64,000 nucleotides of DNA from Climacium dendroides (taxonomy: Eukaryota > Streptophyta > Bryopsida > Hypnales > Climaciaceae), in contig OX467082.1 of the NCBI GenBank assembly GCA_950106755.1, positions 15,004,001-15,068,000 on the forward strand. The letters run 5' to 3'. How positions within the stretch are numbered: the stretch's first letter is position 1; each line of letters begins with the position of its first letter. Positions 23,221 through 36,400 of this stretch are shown here, in pieces. The position numbers were made by a program, and so were the translations under genes. The notes beneath the pieces are model-generated. The model was not told where the DNA came from, did no database searches, and saw nothing but the letters and a program-made list of their open reading frames with translations.

Positions 23221-24083
23221 ATCTTGTATACAAAGCTTTTCTAAGAATTGAGTGATAGTTTGCAGTAACAATCTTAGTTATCACTCACCACAAATTTTTG
23301 TGGTTCTAAGATTGCATTGCTCCTTGTTTTGTGGACATTTCATTTTTTTCCGTGGCATTTCTAATTGCAAATCTTTTTATTAGGCTATGTCTTGAGTGTA
23401 AATGTAATGTACATAGAAAGATTGAAAAATGATAATAAATTGAACAACTTGCCAACTTACTATGGATTAGGGATTCATGAATTTTTTGAATTTTTGTGTG
23501 GTTTAACTCAAAAGTCAAGAAATAGTAGACTATGATGACTTTCAATATTACTATCAAAATGAAGAATGCTCCTATTGGTACATAAATTGGATCAATTCTA
23601 AAAAAGTTCCTTGGTGACCTTTTAGGATTAAAGTAGTGATGAACATTCAATCTTATTTTTACCCCCTGCACCTCGAACTCAATGGAATTCCACCCTGAAA
23701 ATCAACAAAATATTGTAATATATCCAAGATCGGATATCAATCCCTTCAAGTGAAGGATTTATGGTTTGAAACTAACCAATTCAATTCATCTTACCTGTGA
23801 AAAAGCATATCATTAAACATAAGGGCCAAGGGCCAAAAAAATGTTTTTAAGAACAAATGCCAAAGTTGTTGAGATATTATTTCTCAAAGAAAATAAAAAT
23901 GTATGGAAAAAATGAATCTTTCTATTTTGAAGCATTTATTGAATCACATTCGCCAATTTTAATTAATTGGAAAGAATAACAACCCTTACTACCAATTACA
24001 ATAATTTAGTGATGAAGCTATAAGTTATAAAATATAGATAGAGATAGAGAGAGATACATACATACAATTGTTTATCAATCACC
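23221..24083. other. Distal part of the TNL-A flank, up to the A/B duplication joint
   Basis: Non-coding and paralogous to 42286-43150. It ends with a short gata/gaga/cata microsatellite (about 24033-24064). Paralogy to the C flank stops at 24083 ('atcaatcacc'), and from 24084 the sequence matches the TNL-D leader (50484). Confidence 0.6.
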
Positions 24084-27000
24084 ATAAATTGTACATTGCT
24101 GTCCTGGGATAGCTTGAGGGACAAAAGGGAAAGGCTGAAATCTGCACACTGCATGTGCATGCAAGTTTAATACATGGAATTCTCATCGTACAATGCTCAC
24201 AGATGTACCAGAACTACCTCAATTTCATTGAATACCACATTCTACACCTACAAGGAGACCCAACCTTGGGCAATTGTAACACATGTAGGTGCTTGTGAGT
24301 AAACCACCAGAGTGGAGTAGACTGTACCTTGGGGGTTCTGAGATGCATTCTTCTTCACCATTCTGGAAACTGACATCCATTGATCTCAAAGACCTGTCCA
24401 TGTATAAATAACTTAACCACACATGACTGGGTGCCACACAAGCTAAGCATCTCCACATTCAGCTTTAAAAGTTGCACTGCCACTGGTGTCCTTACTGCAA
24501 AGGCATATGCACAGGAGGAACAAATGGGCAGAAATTATTTGCTCACACATGGGAGGCAACCCATTCCTGATGAACGACCCACTCTGGCACCCTAGGGTGG
24601 TGTAATTCTGTGCAGGAGGTGATCAACAGTAATTAATTATGGCACAATATCACCTCCTGTTAATTATGCTCAACATGTCTGAATAAAACCAGAGTGCAGA
24701 AATTTGAATACAGTTTCTGAAAATCCTCTGCAAGGTACGATGAAGAATGAATCACACATTCTCCATGAATGCATAGAGGCTCTGCATGAGCACAGATGTA
24801 TTATTCTCCAAATGTTGAAGAGTAGGACATGGCAGGTCAGGTTGACAAGCCTATTGCCACCTGAAGGTATATGTAGCAGGGAATCCTTGGTCCATAATGG
24901 ATTGACAGGTTATTGAATTTTTCATCATTTTGCAATCTTCGTGTGTGCATTTGCAGCTTAAGAACAGAGCATTGAAAAAACGCCATGAAAAAATTGTGAA
25001 CCCGGGCTTGGGAGCTTGGAAATTCGCGGTGACCGGTGACTGAACACGGTCACCGGAGACCGCCACTCGCCTCCGTTTGTTTCACCCTCGTTCAGTTCGT
25101 CGCCATTTCACCGTGTTACGATTTCCTCGTGCTTTGCTTGTTGCTTGGAGTTTTTGTTCTGTTGGGGTTGTTGGGATTCTCGTCGTCGTCATATGCAGCT
25201 TTGAGTTTAGTTCTGTGCGGGAGGATTTGTACTGCACTAGGGATTTTGCCGACCTTTTCGTCGGTATGAGCGTGTCGGTGCACTAGGGTTTTTGTTTCTG
25301 CGATTTGAAGGTCGCGCTGATCAGGCCTTGCTCTTGCTTTATTGCACCGGATTTGCGGATATGTTGGATGTTCTCTATTCGATGCACAGGGTTTGACCTA
25401 GCGCAATTCTATACGAATCGGCGTCACATGTTTGTACTTACTATTGACACTGGTGCGGCTTCTAAACCCTAGTCAGAGTACTATAGTGCATATATGCCTT
25501 TTTGATGTCCACGGATATGATCAGGTTGTGAGTCTCTGAACGAATCTTGTAGCGGCAGTTTTACCGACAAACGGAACCTTTTGTTAATTTATCATTTTTG
25601 AATTGCGTTTCTAGTTTGCTCAGACCGTGTTTTCCGTAATTACATTTCGGAAGAGTCTGTTTAGAAACTCTAGTGACTCATACAAAGATTCGTTTTCTGG
25701 AAACCCTAGTTCAGCTCGCTATCCCTTGCCATGTTGTGTTAGTCACTGTGAACGCGGTCTTGGGAGCTTGAAAATTCGTGGTGACCGGTGACTGAACACG
25801 GTCACCGGAGACCATCACTCGCCTCTGTCGGAGAGCAACAAGGACTCCGTTTGTTCAAGCCTCGTTCAGTTCTTCGCCATTTCACCATGTTATGATTTCC
25901 TCGTGCTTTGCTTGTCGCTTAGAGTTTTTGTTCAGTTGGGATTCTTTTCATATGCGGCTTTGAGCTTAGTTCTGTGCGGGAGGATTTGTACTGCATTGAG
26001 GCTTTTGCCGACCTTTTCGTCGGTATGAACGTGTCGGTTTCCAGAGATCGCGCGTTTCTTACTGGGATTTGAAGGATTAGTGCTTGCTCCGACTTTATTG
26101 CGACGGATTCTCGGATATGTTGGATGTTCCCTGTTCGATGTTCGATGCGTAGGGTTCGAACCAGTTCTCTCTGGACTCTTGTCAAATCCCAGTAAGAAAC
26201 CCTAATCAGAGTATTCTTGTACATTTGTACCATTTTGATGTCCACGGACATGATCAGGTTGTGAGTCTCTTAACGAAGCTTGTAGCAGCAGGATTACTGA
26301 CGAACGGAATCTTTTGTTACTTCATCATTTTTGAATTGCGTTTCTGATTTGCTTAGACCTTTTCTTCCGCAATTACATTTCGGAAGTGTCTGTTTAGAAA
26401 CTCTAGTGACTCATACAATGATTCGTTTTCTGGTAAGCGTGGTTCAGGTACCCATCCCTTGCCACGTTGTGTTAGTCATTTTGCTTGTCAAGTTGGACGC
26501 TTGGTTGGGAGGTGTGACTTCGTGCAGCATTTGATTTTATTGAACAAATTTGCTGAAATGCCTCTGACTGGTTTTCTCTTATCCAGCTTTGCAGTCCATT
26601 TGGTATCTATTGCCTGTGAATTGAGGAATCGGTTTACGGTGTGTATTTACAGGCATGCAGATTTAGAGGGAATGATGTGTGGAACATCCAATAGATGACA
26701 ACTCTTACGCTGCTAGTACTGGCGAAATGATCGATGGATTCATGAATGTTCTTGTTTCCAGGTACGGTGATGCTTTTGGATGGGCTCAGTTGTGGGACTT
26801 TCTTGGTTGATGATTGTCGAAATGGTTTAGATGATGTGGACTGTGTTTCAAATCCGTGATTGAACCTCTAGTAACGGCTTGCCAACACTTGTTCTCAGCG
26901 TGATTCATTTTAATTATTGATCTTTACCTCTTCAGTGCAACAGGGTTTGATGTTGAGACAATTGAATAATAGAATCACTCCCACAGATGGAGAAGTCCAT

Positions 27001-28581
27001 TTCGAGTCTGTTATCCCTTCAGTTCAGTTCAGCTTTACCATGAAACGAAATCTTCTGTTTTATTCCATTTTCAGTTTCTTATTTATTGCCTGTTCATGGA
27101 AGCGCACTTGTTGCATTCTTTGGGTGTGCTTAGATTATTTCAGTATCCCTTTCTTGTTATCGCATATCTTTCTGCTTATTTTGCCTCAGGTCATCCCTGG
27201 AGGGGAGTTTCATGTCCAATTGCAGTCATTCTCTCTTTCCTTTTTGAAGAGTCATTAATGTTTGACCTTGCGAGTTGTTGGAAAGCTGCTTTGTTCTCAA
27301 TGGATTCCAGTCAGCTTGATAAATTTGTATCCATTTCGCTCTGTTGTGATTTGACTTGCAGATCGCATCCTACTTGGTCGCTCTTGCTACCCCGCAACCA
27401 CACCGGTTGTGACAGTCGTGGACAATGTCGGGGGATGAGGATGTGGCATCTGCCGCTCCACTGGATGCTCTTTGAAGTCTTTGTTCTTCACTTCTAAATT
27501 ACCAACGGTGTGTGTTTATGAACTGTCAATTTTCATCGATGACATTGTGGACAGTGGGGTTCAGATGGGGTTAAATTGTTTATCACCAGAATCAATGAAG
27601 AAAAATAAAAATGGACCAAAGATAGTTCCATATGACCTCAAACTGCTAAAATCACTTTGAGACTAGAGTTGGGCCTCTTGGTTCTTAGGGGTTTCAGAGA
27701 GAGACCCACTTATTAAGATTGGGAAATGGTTTATCTGGCTGCGCCTTGCCTTGTTTGGCAAGGCGATTTGCTTAAGAAGTTGTTGGTTGATTGGGAGAAT
27801 TTGACTTTTTGTGGCATCTTCCAACGATTGTTGCAATTGGGCATCTTTGGTCATGTGCTTATGTCTGAGAAGTCTATATTCTTATGAAGTTGTGTAGTCT
27901 AGGTTGGTCTTTCTTGTAGATTAAGAATTTGATTTCTATTATATCCAAGTATGCATGTCAACAAGGTATGATGTTTGGAACATGAATTTGTTGTATAATG
28001 TTGCATAATTTTGATCATTACTTGATGTTCACTTGATCCTTATTGTTGTATACTTGATTGTTATTGTTGTGAGGTAGGTAGAGAGTTCATGATGAGCTTT
28101 GAATCACGAGTTAAAGGTGGTAGATCTTACTACCATTTAATGTGACGGAGATACATCCATACATTTTTCAAGAGTTCTTTAAGAGTTGATTGCAAGAAGG
28201 ATGCTAGCAAGTGTTGGGAATAGCTACAAATGCACGAGATGAACCAAGGTTTGCAAACCTTTGTTGCAACAAACAACAATTGTATTGTATCTCTATTTAG
28301 ATATTTCACATTCACATTGTGAAGGCTACCACTTGGTGATAAGAAGGAAGTTGATATTGCATGTGAGTATTCATGCCATGTGTACTTCATTATATTGTTG
28401 ATTATCTTGTATATTGTGTTGACGTGAAATCCTTTAGAATATTGCTTTCAAAGGTTGTAAGAAGATTGACTTGAATGGATGAATTAGAAACTAGTATATT
28501 TTGGAATGACCATAGGTTCTTTCATTTTTGGTAGTCATTGACGTGTATTCCAATTGTGTAGTGACCATCATCACAAGCAAT
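24084..28581 (+). other. TNL-B leader block with internal tandem duplication
   Basis: The whole block is paralogous to 50484-54989. 24995-25747 and 25748-26500 are tandem copies of the same roughly 750-bp leader unit (both start near 'cttgggagcttg...ggtgaccggtgactgaacac'); the TNL-A leader has one copy. 27425-27475 is a 16-codon frame starting MSGDEDVA that resembles the N-terminus of plant ribosomal protein eS12, but it stops at once. A 77-codon minus-strand frame at 24225-24458 has no recognised domain. No functional gene is apparent. Confidence 0.45.
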
Positions 28582-31500
28582 ATGGAAAGTGATACAAGGC
28601 TTGCCAAGAGATTGCGCATGACAAAAGGTATGGTTAGTTTATTCTTGATTTCACTATTAACCTAGTCTTTTCTTATTAAATTTTGAAGTACTATTGTTTA
28701 CAAATTTATAATGCTCACCATTGGATGGGATTAGAAACATTATCACATGATGTAATTTGGTTGTGTTGATTTGTTAATAAGATTGTTCATTGAATGTGTT
28801 CAGATGAATTTGAAGCCTATGATGTTTTCATGAGTCATAGAGGCCCTGATACCAAAACAAGTTTTGTGGGCTATTTATATGAAGCTTTGAAGCAAGTTGG
28901 GTTGTGTCCCTTTTTGGATTGCAAATCCATTGGTAAAGGCCAAGATGCTTGGAAATGCATTGATCATGCTATCAAGATGACACCCCTAGCCTTAGTCATC
29001 TTTTCGGAGAGTTTTGCACAATCGGAGTGGTGTTTGAAAGAATTACATGCAATGTTGGGTTGTCCTTCAATGAAGGTGCTACCCATCTTCTACAAAGTTC
29101 AACCTTGGGAAGTGAGTTTCCCTGAAAAGGGTCAATTGGCTAGTGGATTCACAAAATTGATAGAGAGGCATGATGCAACTATGATTGAAGAATGGAGGGC
29201 TGATTTGAAAAGAGCTTCCAAGATAATTGGTTGGGAATACAATGTGGGAGACAAGAGGTAAAGATGTGGATTTGCACTATCATGTGTTATAAAAAGTATT
29301 GTGGTTGAACTTGACATTGTATTTGGTATTAATGAAATTTGTTTGAAATTGTTTGTAGGTTGGAAAAGGACTTGGTGTCCGAGGTGGTTGGAAAGATCTT
29401 TAAATTGGCAAATAAGCCACTCCCCTTAGAAGTGGGTGATCATATTGTGGGTGTGAAGCAAGTTGTTGCGAACCTCATTCAAACGGTTGATGAGAAGAAA
29501 GTATTGATGTTGGGATTGTGGGGAATGGGTGGAATTGGAAAGTCCACATTGGCACGAGAGTTATACAACCAATTGGGGAGAAGATTTGGTGCAAGCTATT
29601 TTGTGGAAGATGTGGTTGAGAAGGTGAACCAAGGTGGTGTCACAATAATCCAAAATCATATTTTGAAGGCCTTGTGTGAGAATGATTCAATTCCAATTAT
29701 TGTAGACAAGTCTAAGGGTAAGGTTATTCTTGAAGAAAGGCTATCTAAGAAGTTTATTTTGGTGGTATTGGATGATGTTCGTGACAATGATGAGATGGAT
29801 TATTTGATGTCATGCAAAATGTTGAAAGAAGGTAGCATGTGCATTGTCACTTCTCGAAATCGGCGTATATTTGACATGTTAACTTCATTTCATGTTAGTC
29901 ATGAGGTTTACACTCATGATGTTCAATTATTGAGCCAACAAGATTCTCGAAGTGTCTTCTCATGTTATACATTTGGAGGTGATTGGAAAGTTCCTTCAAG
30001 ATTTGGAGGTCTTGTTGGAGATGTTAGTGTGGCATGTGGTGGAGTCCCGTTGGTGTTGAAAGTTTGTGGGTCCTTATTAAGGGGCGAAAAGGATGTTGAG
30101 ATTTGGGAGGAAGTTTTGAAGAAGTTGAAATGTGGTAGTATAATGGATGAGAAGAAGATATTTGAATGTCTTCGCATCAGCTATGATGCTCTTGAAGAAC
30201 AACATCAAGAAATGTTTTTGGATATTGCATGTGCATTGTTGGGAGCATCTGTGGAGATGTCTAAATTGGTTTGGAGATCCCAAGGTTGGTCTGCTGCATT
30301 GGGTGTTCGCAACCTTGTAGAAAAGGCCTTAATTAGAGTGGATGAATTTGGTGCCTTTGGCATGCATGACCACTTGAGAGATTTGGGTCGTACAGTTGTG
30401 CAGAATGAAAGAGCAAGGTGAAGTATATGCAAACGCTTATGGGATTCTGAAGCCTTGTCATTGTTGAACAAGAATGAGGTATGTGTGGTGACCATTGAAC
30501 TTTAATTTGGTCAATCATTTTATTAGAGTTATAGTGCGTATTTTTTTTGTAGCATATTAGAGAGAAAATTTGAATAGAACAAAGGAGTTATATTCGCTCA
30601 CGTTGATTGTTTTAAGATCTAGGACTTGTTTGTCTAGTCTTCTTTTGGTTTTGATAAGTGAAGTATGTTATATATTATTTTTGAATATATATAAGGCTTA
30701 TATAGTCCAGGAATAGGCTTTTAAGTTTAATGATTTTTTGGGATGTGTTTGTGCAGCCCCTACCGAAATCTCTTCAAACTTTGATCCTTACTTCGAGTAT
30801 TGAAATTGGAGTTGACCTTTTTCTCATGAAAGACTTGCGTATATTGATATGGCATGGTGATTCTTTTCCAATGTCATCGTTTCCAAAAAAATTGCGTTGG
30901 CTTCAATACGTGAAAAGTGGCTATGAACAATTTAGTCACTTTCCAAATGCACTTGAAAATAGTGAGTTGACAGTATTGATTTGGAAGGATAATATGATGG
31001 ACAAATTTCCTGAACCATTCATAAAATTGAGGGAGTTGAAAGTATTGGATTTGAGTGGTTGTTCCAAGCTTGAGAAGCTACCAAATTCATTTGGAGGCCT
31101 CCAAAGTTTGAAATACTTGCATCTCAAACATAGTGGAATCCAAATTTTACCTGAATCCTTTGGATCATTAAGCGTCTTGGAGGTGTTGAATTTGAGTGGT
31201 TGTTCCAAGCTTGAGAAGCTACCAAATTCATTTGGAGGCCTCCCAAGTTTGAAATACTTGCATCTCAAACATACTAGAATCCAAATTTTACCTGAATCCT
31301 TTGGATCATTAAGCCTCTTCGAGGTGTTGAATTTGAGTGGTTGTTCCAAGCTTGAGAAGCTACCAAATTCATTTGGAGGCCTCCAAAGTTTGAAATACTT
31401 GCATCTCAAACATACTAGAATCCAAATTTTACGTGAATCCTTTGGATCATTAAGCCTCCTGGAGGTGCTGAATTTGAGTGGTTGTTCCACGTTTGAGAAG

Positions 31501-31728
31501 CTACCAAATTCATTTGGAGACCTCCAAAGTTTGAAGAACTTGCATGTCAAACATAGTGGAATCCAAAGTTTACATGAATCTTTTGGAAGATTGAGCCTCT
31601 TGGAGGAGTTGAATTTGCGGGGGTGTTACAAGCTTGAGAAATTGCCAGAGTCATTTGGAGGCCTCCAAAAGTTGAAAATCTTGGATCTTGAAAGTAGTGG
31701 AATTGCAAGTAAACCACACAAGTTGTGA
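28582..31728 (+). pseudogene. TNL-B: TIR-NB-ARC-LRR with internal stop and truncated LRR
   Basis: Exons by comparison with TNL-A are 28582-28627, 28804-29257, 29359-30478 and 30757 to about 31707. A TGA at 30419-30421, in frame after DLGRTVVQNERAR, ends the protein at 520 aa, past the MHD motif. TIR and NB-ARC are otherwise complete: YDVFMSHRG, GMGGIGKST, VVLDDV, CGGVPLVL and MHDHLRDLGR. A TIR-NB protein of this type could still be expressed. Beyond the stop the LRR exon is open, with five 141-bp units (31003-31707) of a distinct type (LKYLHLKHSGIQ). The fifth unit ends exactly where the C leader duplicate begins, so the last residues (SKPHKL) come from foreign sequence. The linker (SIEIGVDLFLMKDLRILIW) is diverged from A, C and D. 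Confidence 0.85.
31708..31711. other. Tandem-duplication breakpoint (TNL-B LRR to TNL-C leader)
   Basis: Left of this point the DNA is TNL-B LRR unit 5 (ends gca at 31705-31707). Right of it, from aaaccacaca at 31711, it matches 9431 onward of the TNL-A leader without interruption. Only a few bases are shared at the joint, so the join looks like end joining or illegitimate recombination rather than long-homology exchange. Confidence 0.8.
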
Positions 31729-33422
31729 CAGTTGTGGACAATGTTGTGGACAAGCTTATTCAGCAGTCTGATGTTGAGGGTTCGACGGCTGTAAAATTAG
31801 ACTTATTACTAGCCACTCCAAATCATTACGACGCCTCGTCCCTTCAAGAGCCAAGAGTAAGCGTTTTCTGGATGTTCCTTTGAAGGGATTAGCTCTGGAT
31901 AGTAGGACCCTTTGCGCTTTAGGATTTGATTGTATTGATTGTCTCGCTTCGTCATAGTTAAGTTTATATACTATGTGGATCTAGTGTGCTCTGTGAGTTT
32001 TAAATCATGCAGTCGTTCTTGACTTGTCAAGAGAGGTTAGGTCCTTTTAATTGTGCTGAAGATTCATGTCTACTCGAGCATGTGGAGGTCTTTTGTCCTG
32101 CAATTTCAATGTAGAGTATGAATGGGTTAGAAGGCAGAACCGAGGGACAAATTTGTGTGCTCACTTCTGTGCTTGGTGAGTTTTATCTGTTTTTTGGGTC
32201 AATTTTTGTGCCATCAGGTTCATGCAATTAGTCTTGGAGTGCGCAGTAGCTTTGTATGGCATGGTGGGGATAAGGATGTTGATTTGATGTACCCCTGGAT
32301 GTTCTTTGAAGACTCTGTTCTTCACTTCTCAATTACCAACGGTGTGTGTTTATGAACTGGCGAATTTTAATGATGACATTGTGGAAAGTGGGGTTAAATT
32401 GTTTATCACCAGAATCAATGAAGAACATTGCTCATGCTGGTCAGAAATAAATAAAGGTGGACCAAAGATAGTTCCCATATGACCTCAAAACTGCTAAAAT
32501 CAATTTGAGACCTAAGTTGGGCCTCTTGGTTCTTTAGGGTTTCAGTTATAGGCCCACTTATCAAGTTTGGAAATGGTCAAGATGGAGAAGGAAATGAAAT
32601 GGTTCAAGTTGCCATCCCTTGCCTTGTTTGGTATGGCGTTTTGCTTATGAAGTTGGTTGCTTGATTGGGACAATGTGATTTTTTGTGTCATCTTCCAACA
32701 AATGTTATAATTGAACAACTTTCGTCAAGTTTTTATATCTAGAATGAGTTTATGTTTTCCTTTTAAGCTCTTTATCCCAGTTTGTTATTTTCTGTAGATT
32801 AAGAATTTGTTTCTTTTTGTTGTATCCAGGTATGCATATCAAGGAATGATATGTGGAACATTAATTTGTTGTCAACACTTGGGTGGCATGATCTTGATCA
32901 TTGCTTGATGTTCACATGATCATTATTGTTGTGAGTTTTGCAAAGAGTTTGTGATGAGCTTTGAATCATGAGTTTAAGGTGGTAGCTCTTATTGCCATTT
33001 AATCTCAAGGGTTACATCTATATGTTTTTCAAGAGTTCTTTAGGAATTGATTTTAGGAAGGATATTAGTTAGTTTTAGGAATAGTTCTTCAAGTAATCTA
33101 CATATGGACTAGATGGATCAAGGTTTGTAATCCTTTCTTGCAACACACAAGAATCATAACCTACTTCAATCTTGAAACTCCACATTTACATTGTAAAGGC
33201 TACCACTTGTTGAGAAGAAGCAAGTTGACATTGTATGTGAGTATTCATGCCATATATATTTCTTTGTCAATTATCTCATATATTTTGTTGATATGAATTT
33301 CTTTAGAACCTTACTTCCAAAAGTTGTGAAAAGTGTGACTTGTGTGGGTTGGATGAATTATAGACTAGTGTATTTTGTCAGAAATGTAATCTCCACTTTA
33401 TACAAATTTTGTAGTGGTAGGT
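31712..33422 (+). other. TNL-C leader, paralogous to 9432-11229
   Basis: Near-identical to the TNL-A leader, with one copy of the 64-bp unit instead of two and a few small gaps (for example, sequence between the A positions about 11175-11205 is shorter). It contains the same exon-like but unidentified frame at about 32228-32355. No other gene is seen. The last part presumably acts as TNL-C promoter. Confidence 0.5.
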
Positions 33423-36400
33423 ATGACAAGTGATACAGAGGGTGATGCAAGGCCTATCAAGAGACTATGTACAATGGAAGGTATGGTTAGTTTATCTTTG
33501 GTCTCACTACTATCTCTTCTTTTCTTATTGAATTTTGAATTACCATCATATATAATTTTACAATTTTCACCTTCAGTAAATATTATTTGTTGAAATTTGG
33601 ATAAGTTGATTTGTTAATAATATTGATCATTGGTTGTGTCCAGATAAATTTGGAGATTATGATGTTTTTATCAGTCATAGAGGCCCTGACACCAAAACGG
33701 GTTTTGTGGGCTATTTACATGAAGCTTTGAAGCGAGTTGGGTTATGTCCCTTTTTGGATTGCAAATCCATTGATAAAGGCCAAGATGCTTGGAAATGCAT
33801 TGATCATGCTATCAAGATGACACCCCTAGCCCTAGTCATCTTTTCGGAGAGTTTTGCACAATCGGAGTGGTGTTTGAAAGAATTACATGCAATGTTGGAC
33901 TCTCCTTCAATGAAGGTGCTACCCATCTTCTACAAAGTTCAACCATGGGAAGTGAGTTTCCCTGAAAAGAGTCAATTGGCTAGTGGATTCACAAAATTGG
34001 TAGAAAGGCATGATGCAATTATGATCGCAGAATGGAGGGCTGATTTGAAAAGAGTTTCGAAGCTAAATGGTTGGGACTACAGTATGGAAGACAAAAGGTA
34101 AAGATGTGGATTTGCACTATCATGTGTTATAAAAAGTATTGTGGTTGAACTTGACATTGTATTTGGTATTAATGAAATTTGTTTGAAATTGTTTGTAGGT
34201 TGGAAAAGGACTTGGTGTCCGAGGTGGTTGGAAAGATCTTTAAATTGGCAAATAAGCCACTCCCCTTAGAAGTGGGTGATCATATTGTGGGTGTGAAGCA
34301 AGTTGCTGCGAACCTCATTCAAACGGTTGATGAGAAGAAAGTGTTGATGTTGGGATTATGGGGAATGGGTGGAATTGGAAAGTCCACATTGGCACGGGAG
34401 TTATACAACCAATTGGGGAGAAGATTTGATGCAAGCTATTTTGTGGAAGATGTGGTTGAGAAGGTGAATCAAGGTGGTGTCACAACAATCCAAAATCATA
34501 TTTTGAAGGCCTTGTGTGAGAATGATTCAATTCCAAATTTTGTAGACAAGTCTAAGGGTAAGGTTATTCTTGAAGAAAGGCTATCTAAAAAGTTTATTTT
34601 GGTGGTATTGGATGATGTTCGTGACAATGATGAGATGGATTATTTGATGTCACGCAAAATGTTGAAGGAAGGTAGCATGTGCATTGTCACTTCTCGAGAT
34701 CGGCGTGTATTTGAGAAGTCAACCTCATTTCATATTAGTCATGAGGTTTACACTCATGATGTTCAATTATTGAGCCAACAAGATTCTCGAAGCGTCTTTG
34801 CATGTCATGCATTTGGAGGTGATTGGAAAGTTCCTCCAAGATTTGGAGGTCTTGTTGGAGATGTTAGTGTGGCATGTGGTGGAGTCCCATTGGTGTTGAA
34901 AGTTTGTAGGTCTTTGTTGAAGGACGAAGAGGATGTTGAGATTTGGGAGGAAGTTTTGAAGAAGTTGAAATGTGGTAGTATAATGGATGAGAAGAAGATA
35001 TTTGAATGTCTTCGGATCAGCTACGATTCTCTTCAAGAACAAGTTCAAGAAATGTTTTTGGATATTGCATGTGCATTGTTGGAAGCATCTGTGGAGATGT
35101 CTAAATTGGTTTGGAGATCCCAAGGTTGGTCTGCTGCATTGGGTGTTCGAAGCCTTGTAGAAAAGGCCTTAATTAGAGTGGATGAATTTGGTGCCTTTGG
35201 CATGCATGACCACTTGAGAGACTTGGGTCGTGCAATTGCACAACAAGAAAGAACAAGCTTGGGTATTTGCAAACGCTTATGGGATTCTGAAGCCTTGTCA
35301 TTGTTGAACAAGAATGAGGTATGTGTGTTGACCATTAAACTTTAATTTGGTCAATCATTTTATTAGAGTTATACTAGGTAATTTTTTTGTAGCATATTAG
35401 AGAGAATTTGAATAGAGTGTAATAGTAGTGGAGTATGGGAGTAGCATTCAATCTCGTTGATTGTTTGACAATCCAAAAGTTGTTGTGTATGTACCCTTCC
35501 TCTAGTTTTAGTAACTGGACTATGCAATATATTTTTTTGAGTTTACTTGTATATAGTTTGACCCAAGAATAAGCTTTTAGGTTTATTTGATTTCTTTTGG
35601 ATGTGTTTGTGCAGCCACTACCAAAATCTCTTGAAACTTTGATCCTTCCTCCAAGTCTCAAAATTCCAGTTGACCTTTCTTTCATGAAAGTGTTGCGTAT
35701 ATTAAAATGGAATGGTGGCTTCTTTTCAGAGTTATCACTTCCAGAAAATTTGCATTGCCTTGATTACATTAAAGATGCCCTTGAACCATTGGGACAATTT
35801 CCAAAATTTCCTGAAAATAGTGCATTGGTGGCATTGTTTTGGATGGATAATTCGATGGAAAGATTGCCCGAATCATTTCTAAATTTGAAGAAGTTGGAAA
35901 TGTTGAATCTAAGAAATTGTAATAGGCTTATGGAACTCCCAGGTTCTTTTGGCTGCCTCCAAAACTTAAAAGAATTGGATCTCAATCGAAGTGGAATTCA
36001 AAGTTTACCTGAATCTTTTGGAACATTAAGCCTCTTGAAAGTATTGATTTTGAGGGGTTGTTCCAAGCTTGAGAAGCTACCACATTCATTTGGAGACCTC
36101 CAAAATTTAAAAGACTTGGATCTCAATGGAACTGGAATCCAAAGTTTATCGGAGTCTTTTAGAACACTAAGCCTTTTGGAGGAGTTGGATTTGTCCTTTT
36201 GTTCGAAACTTGAGAAACTACCAAATTCATTTGGAGCTCTCCAAAGTTTGAAAAACTTGTATCTCAAAGATAGTGGAATCCAAAGCTTACCTGAATCTTT
36301 TGGAACATTGAGCCTCTTGGAAGTGTTGAATTTGTTGGGATGTTCCAAGCTTGAGAAGCTACCATGTTCATTTGGAAGCCTCCAAAATTTAAAAGACTTG

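Noticed and set aside
24225..24458. Minus-strand 77-aa frame (and 50648-50857) as a gene
   Set aside because: The B and D copies differ by a frameshift in the middle, no domain is recognised, and no splice partners are visible.
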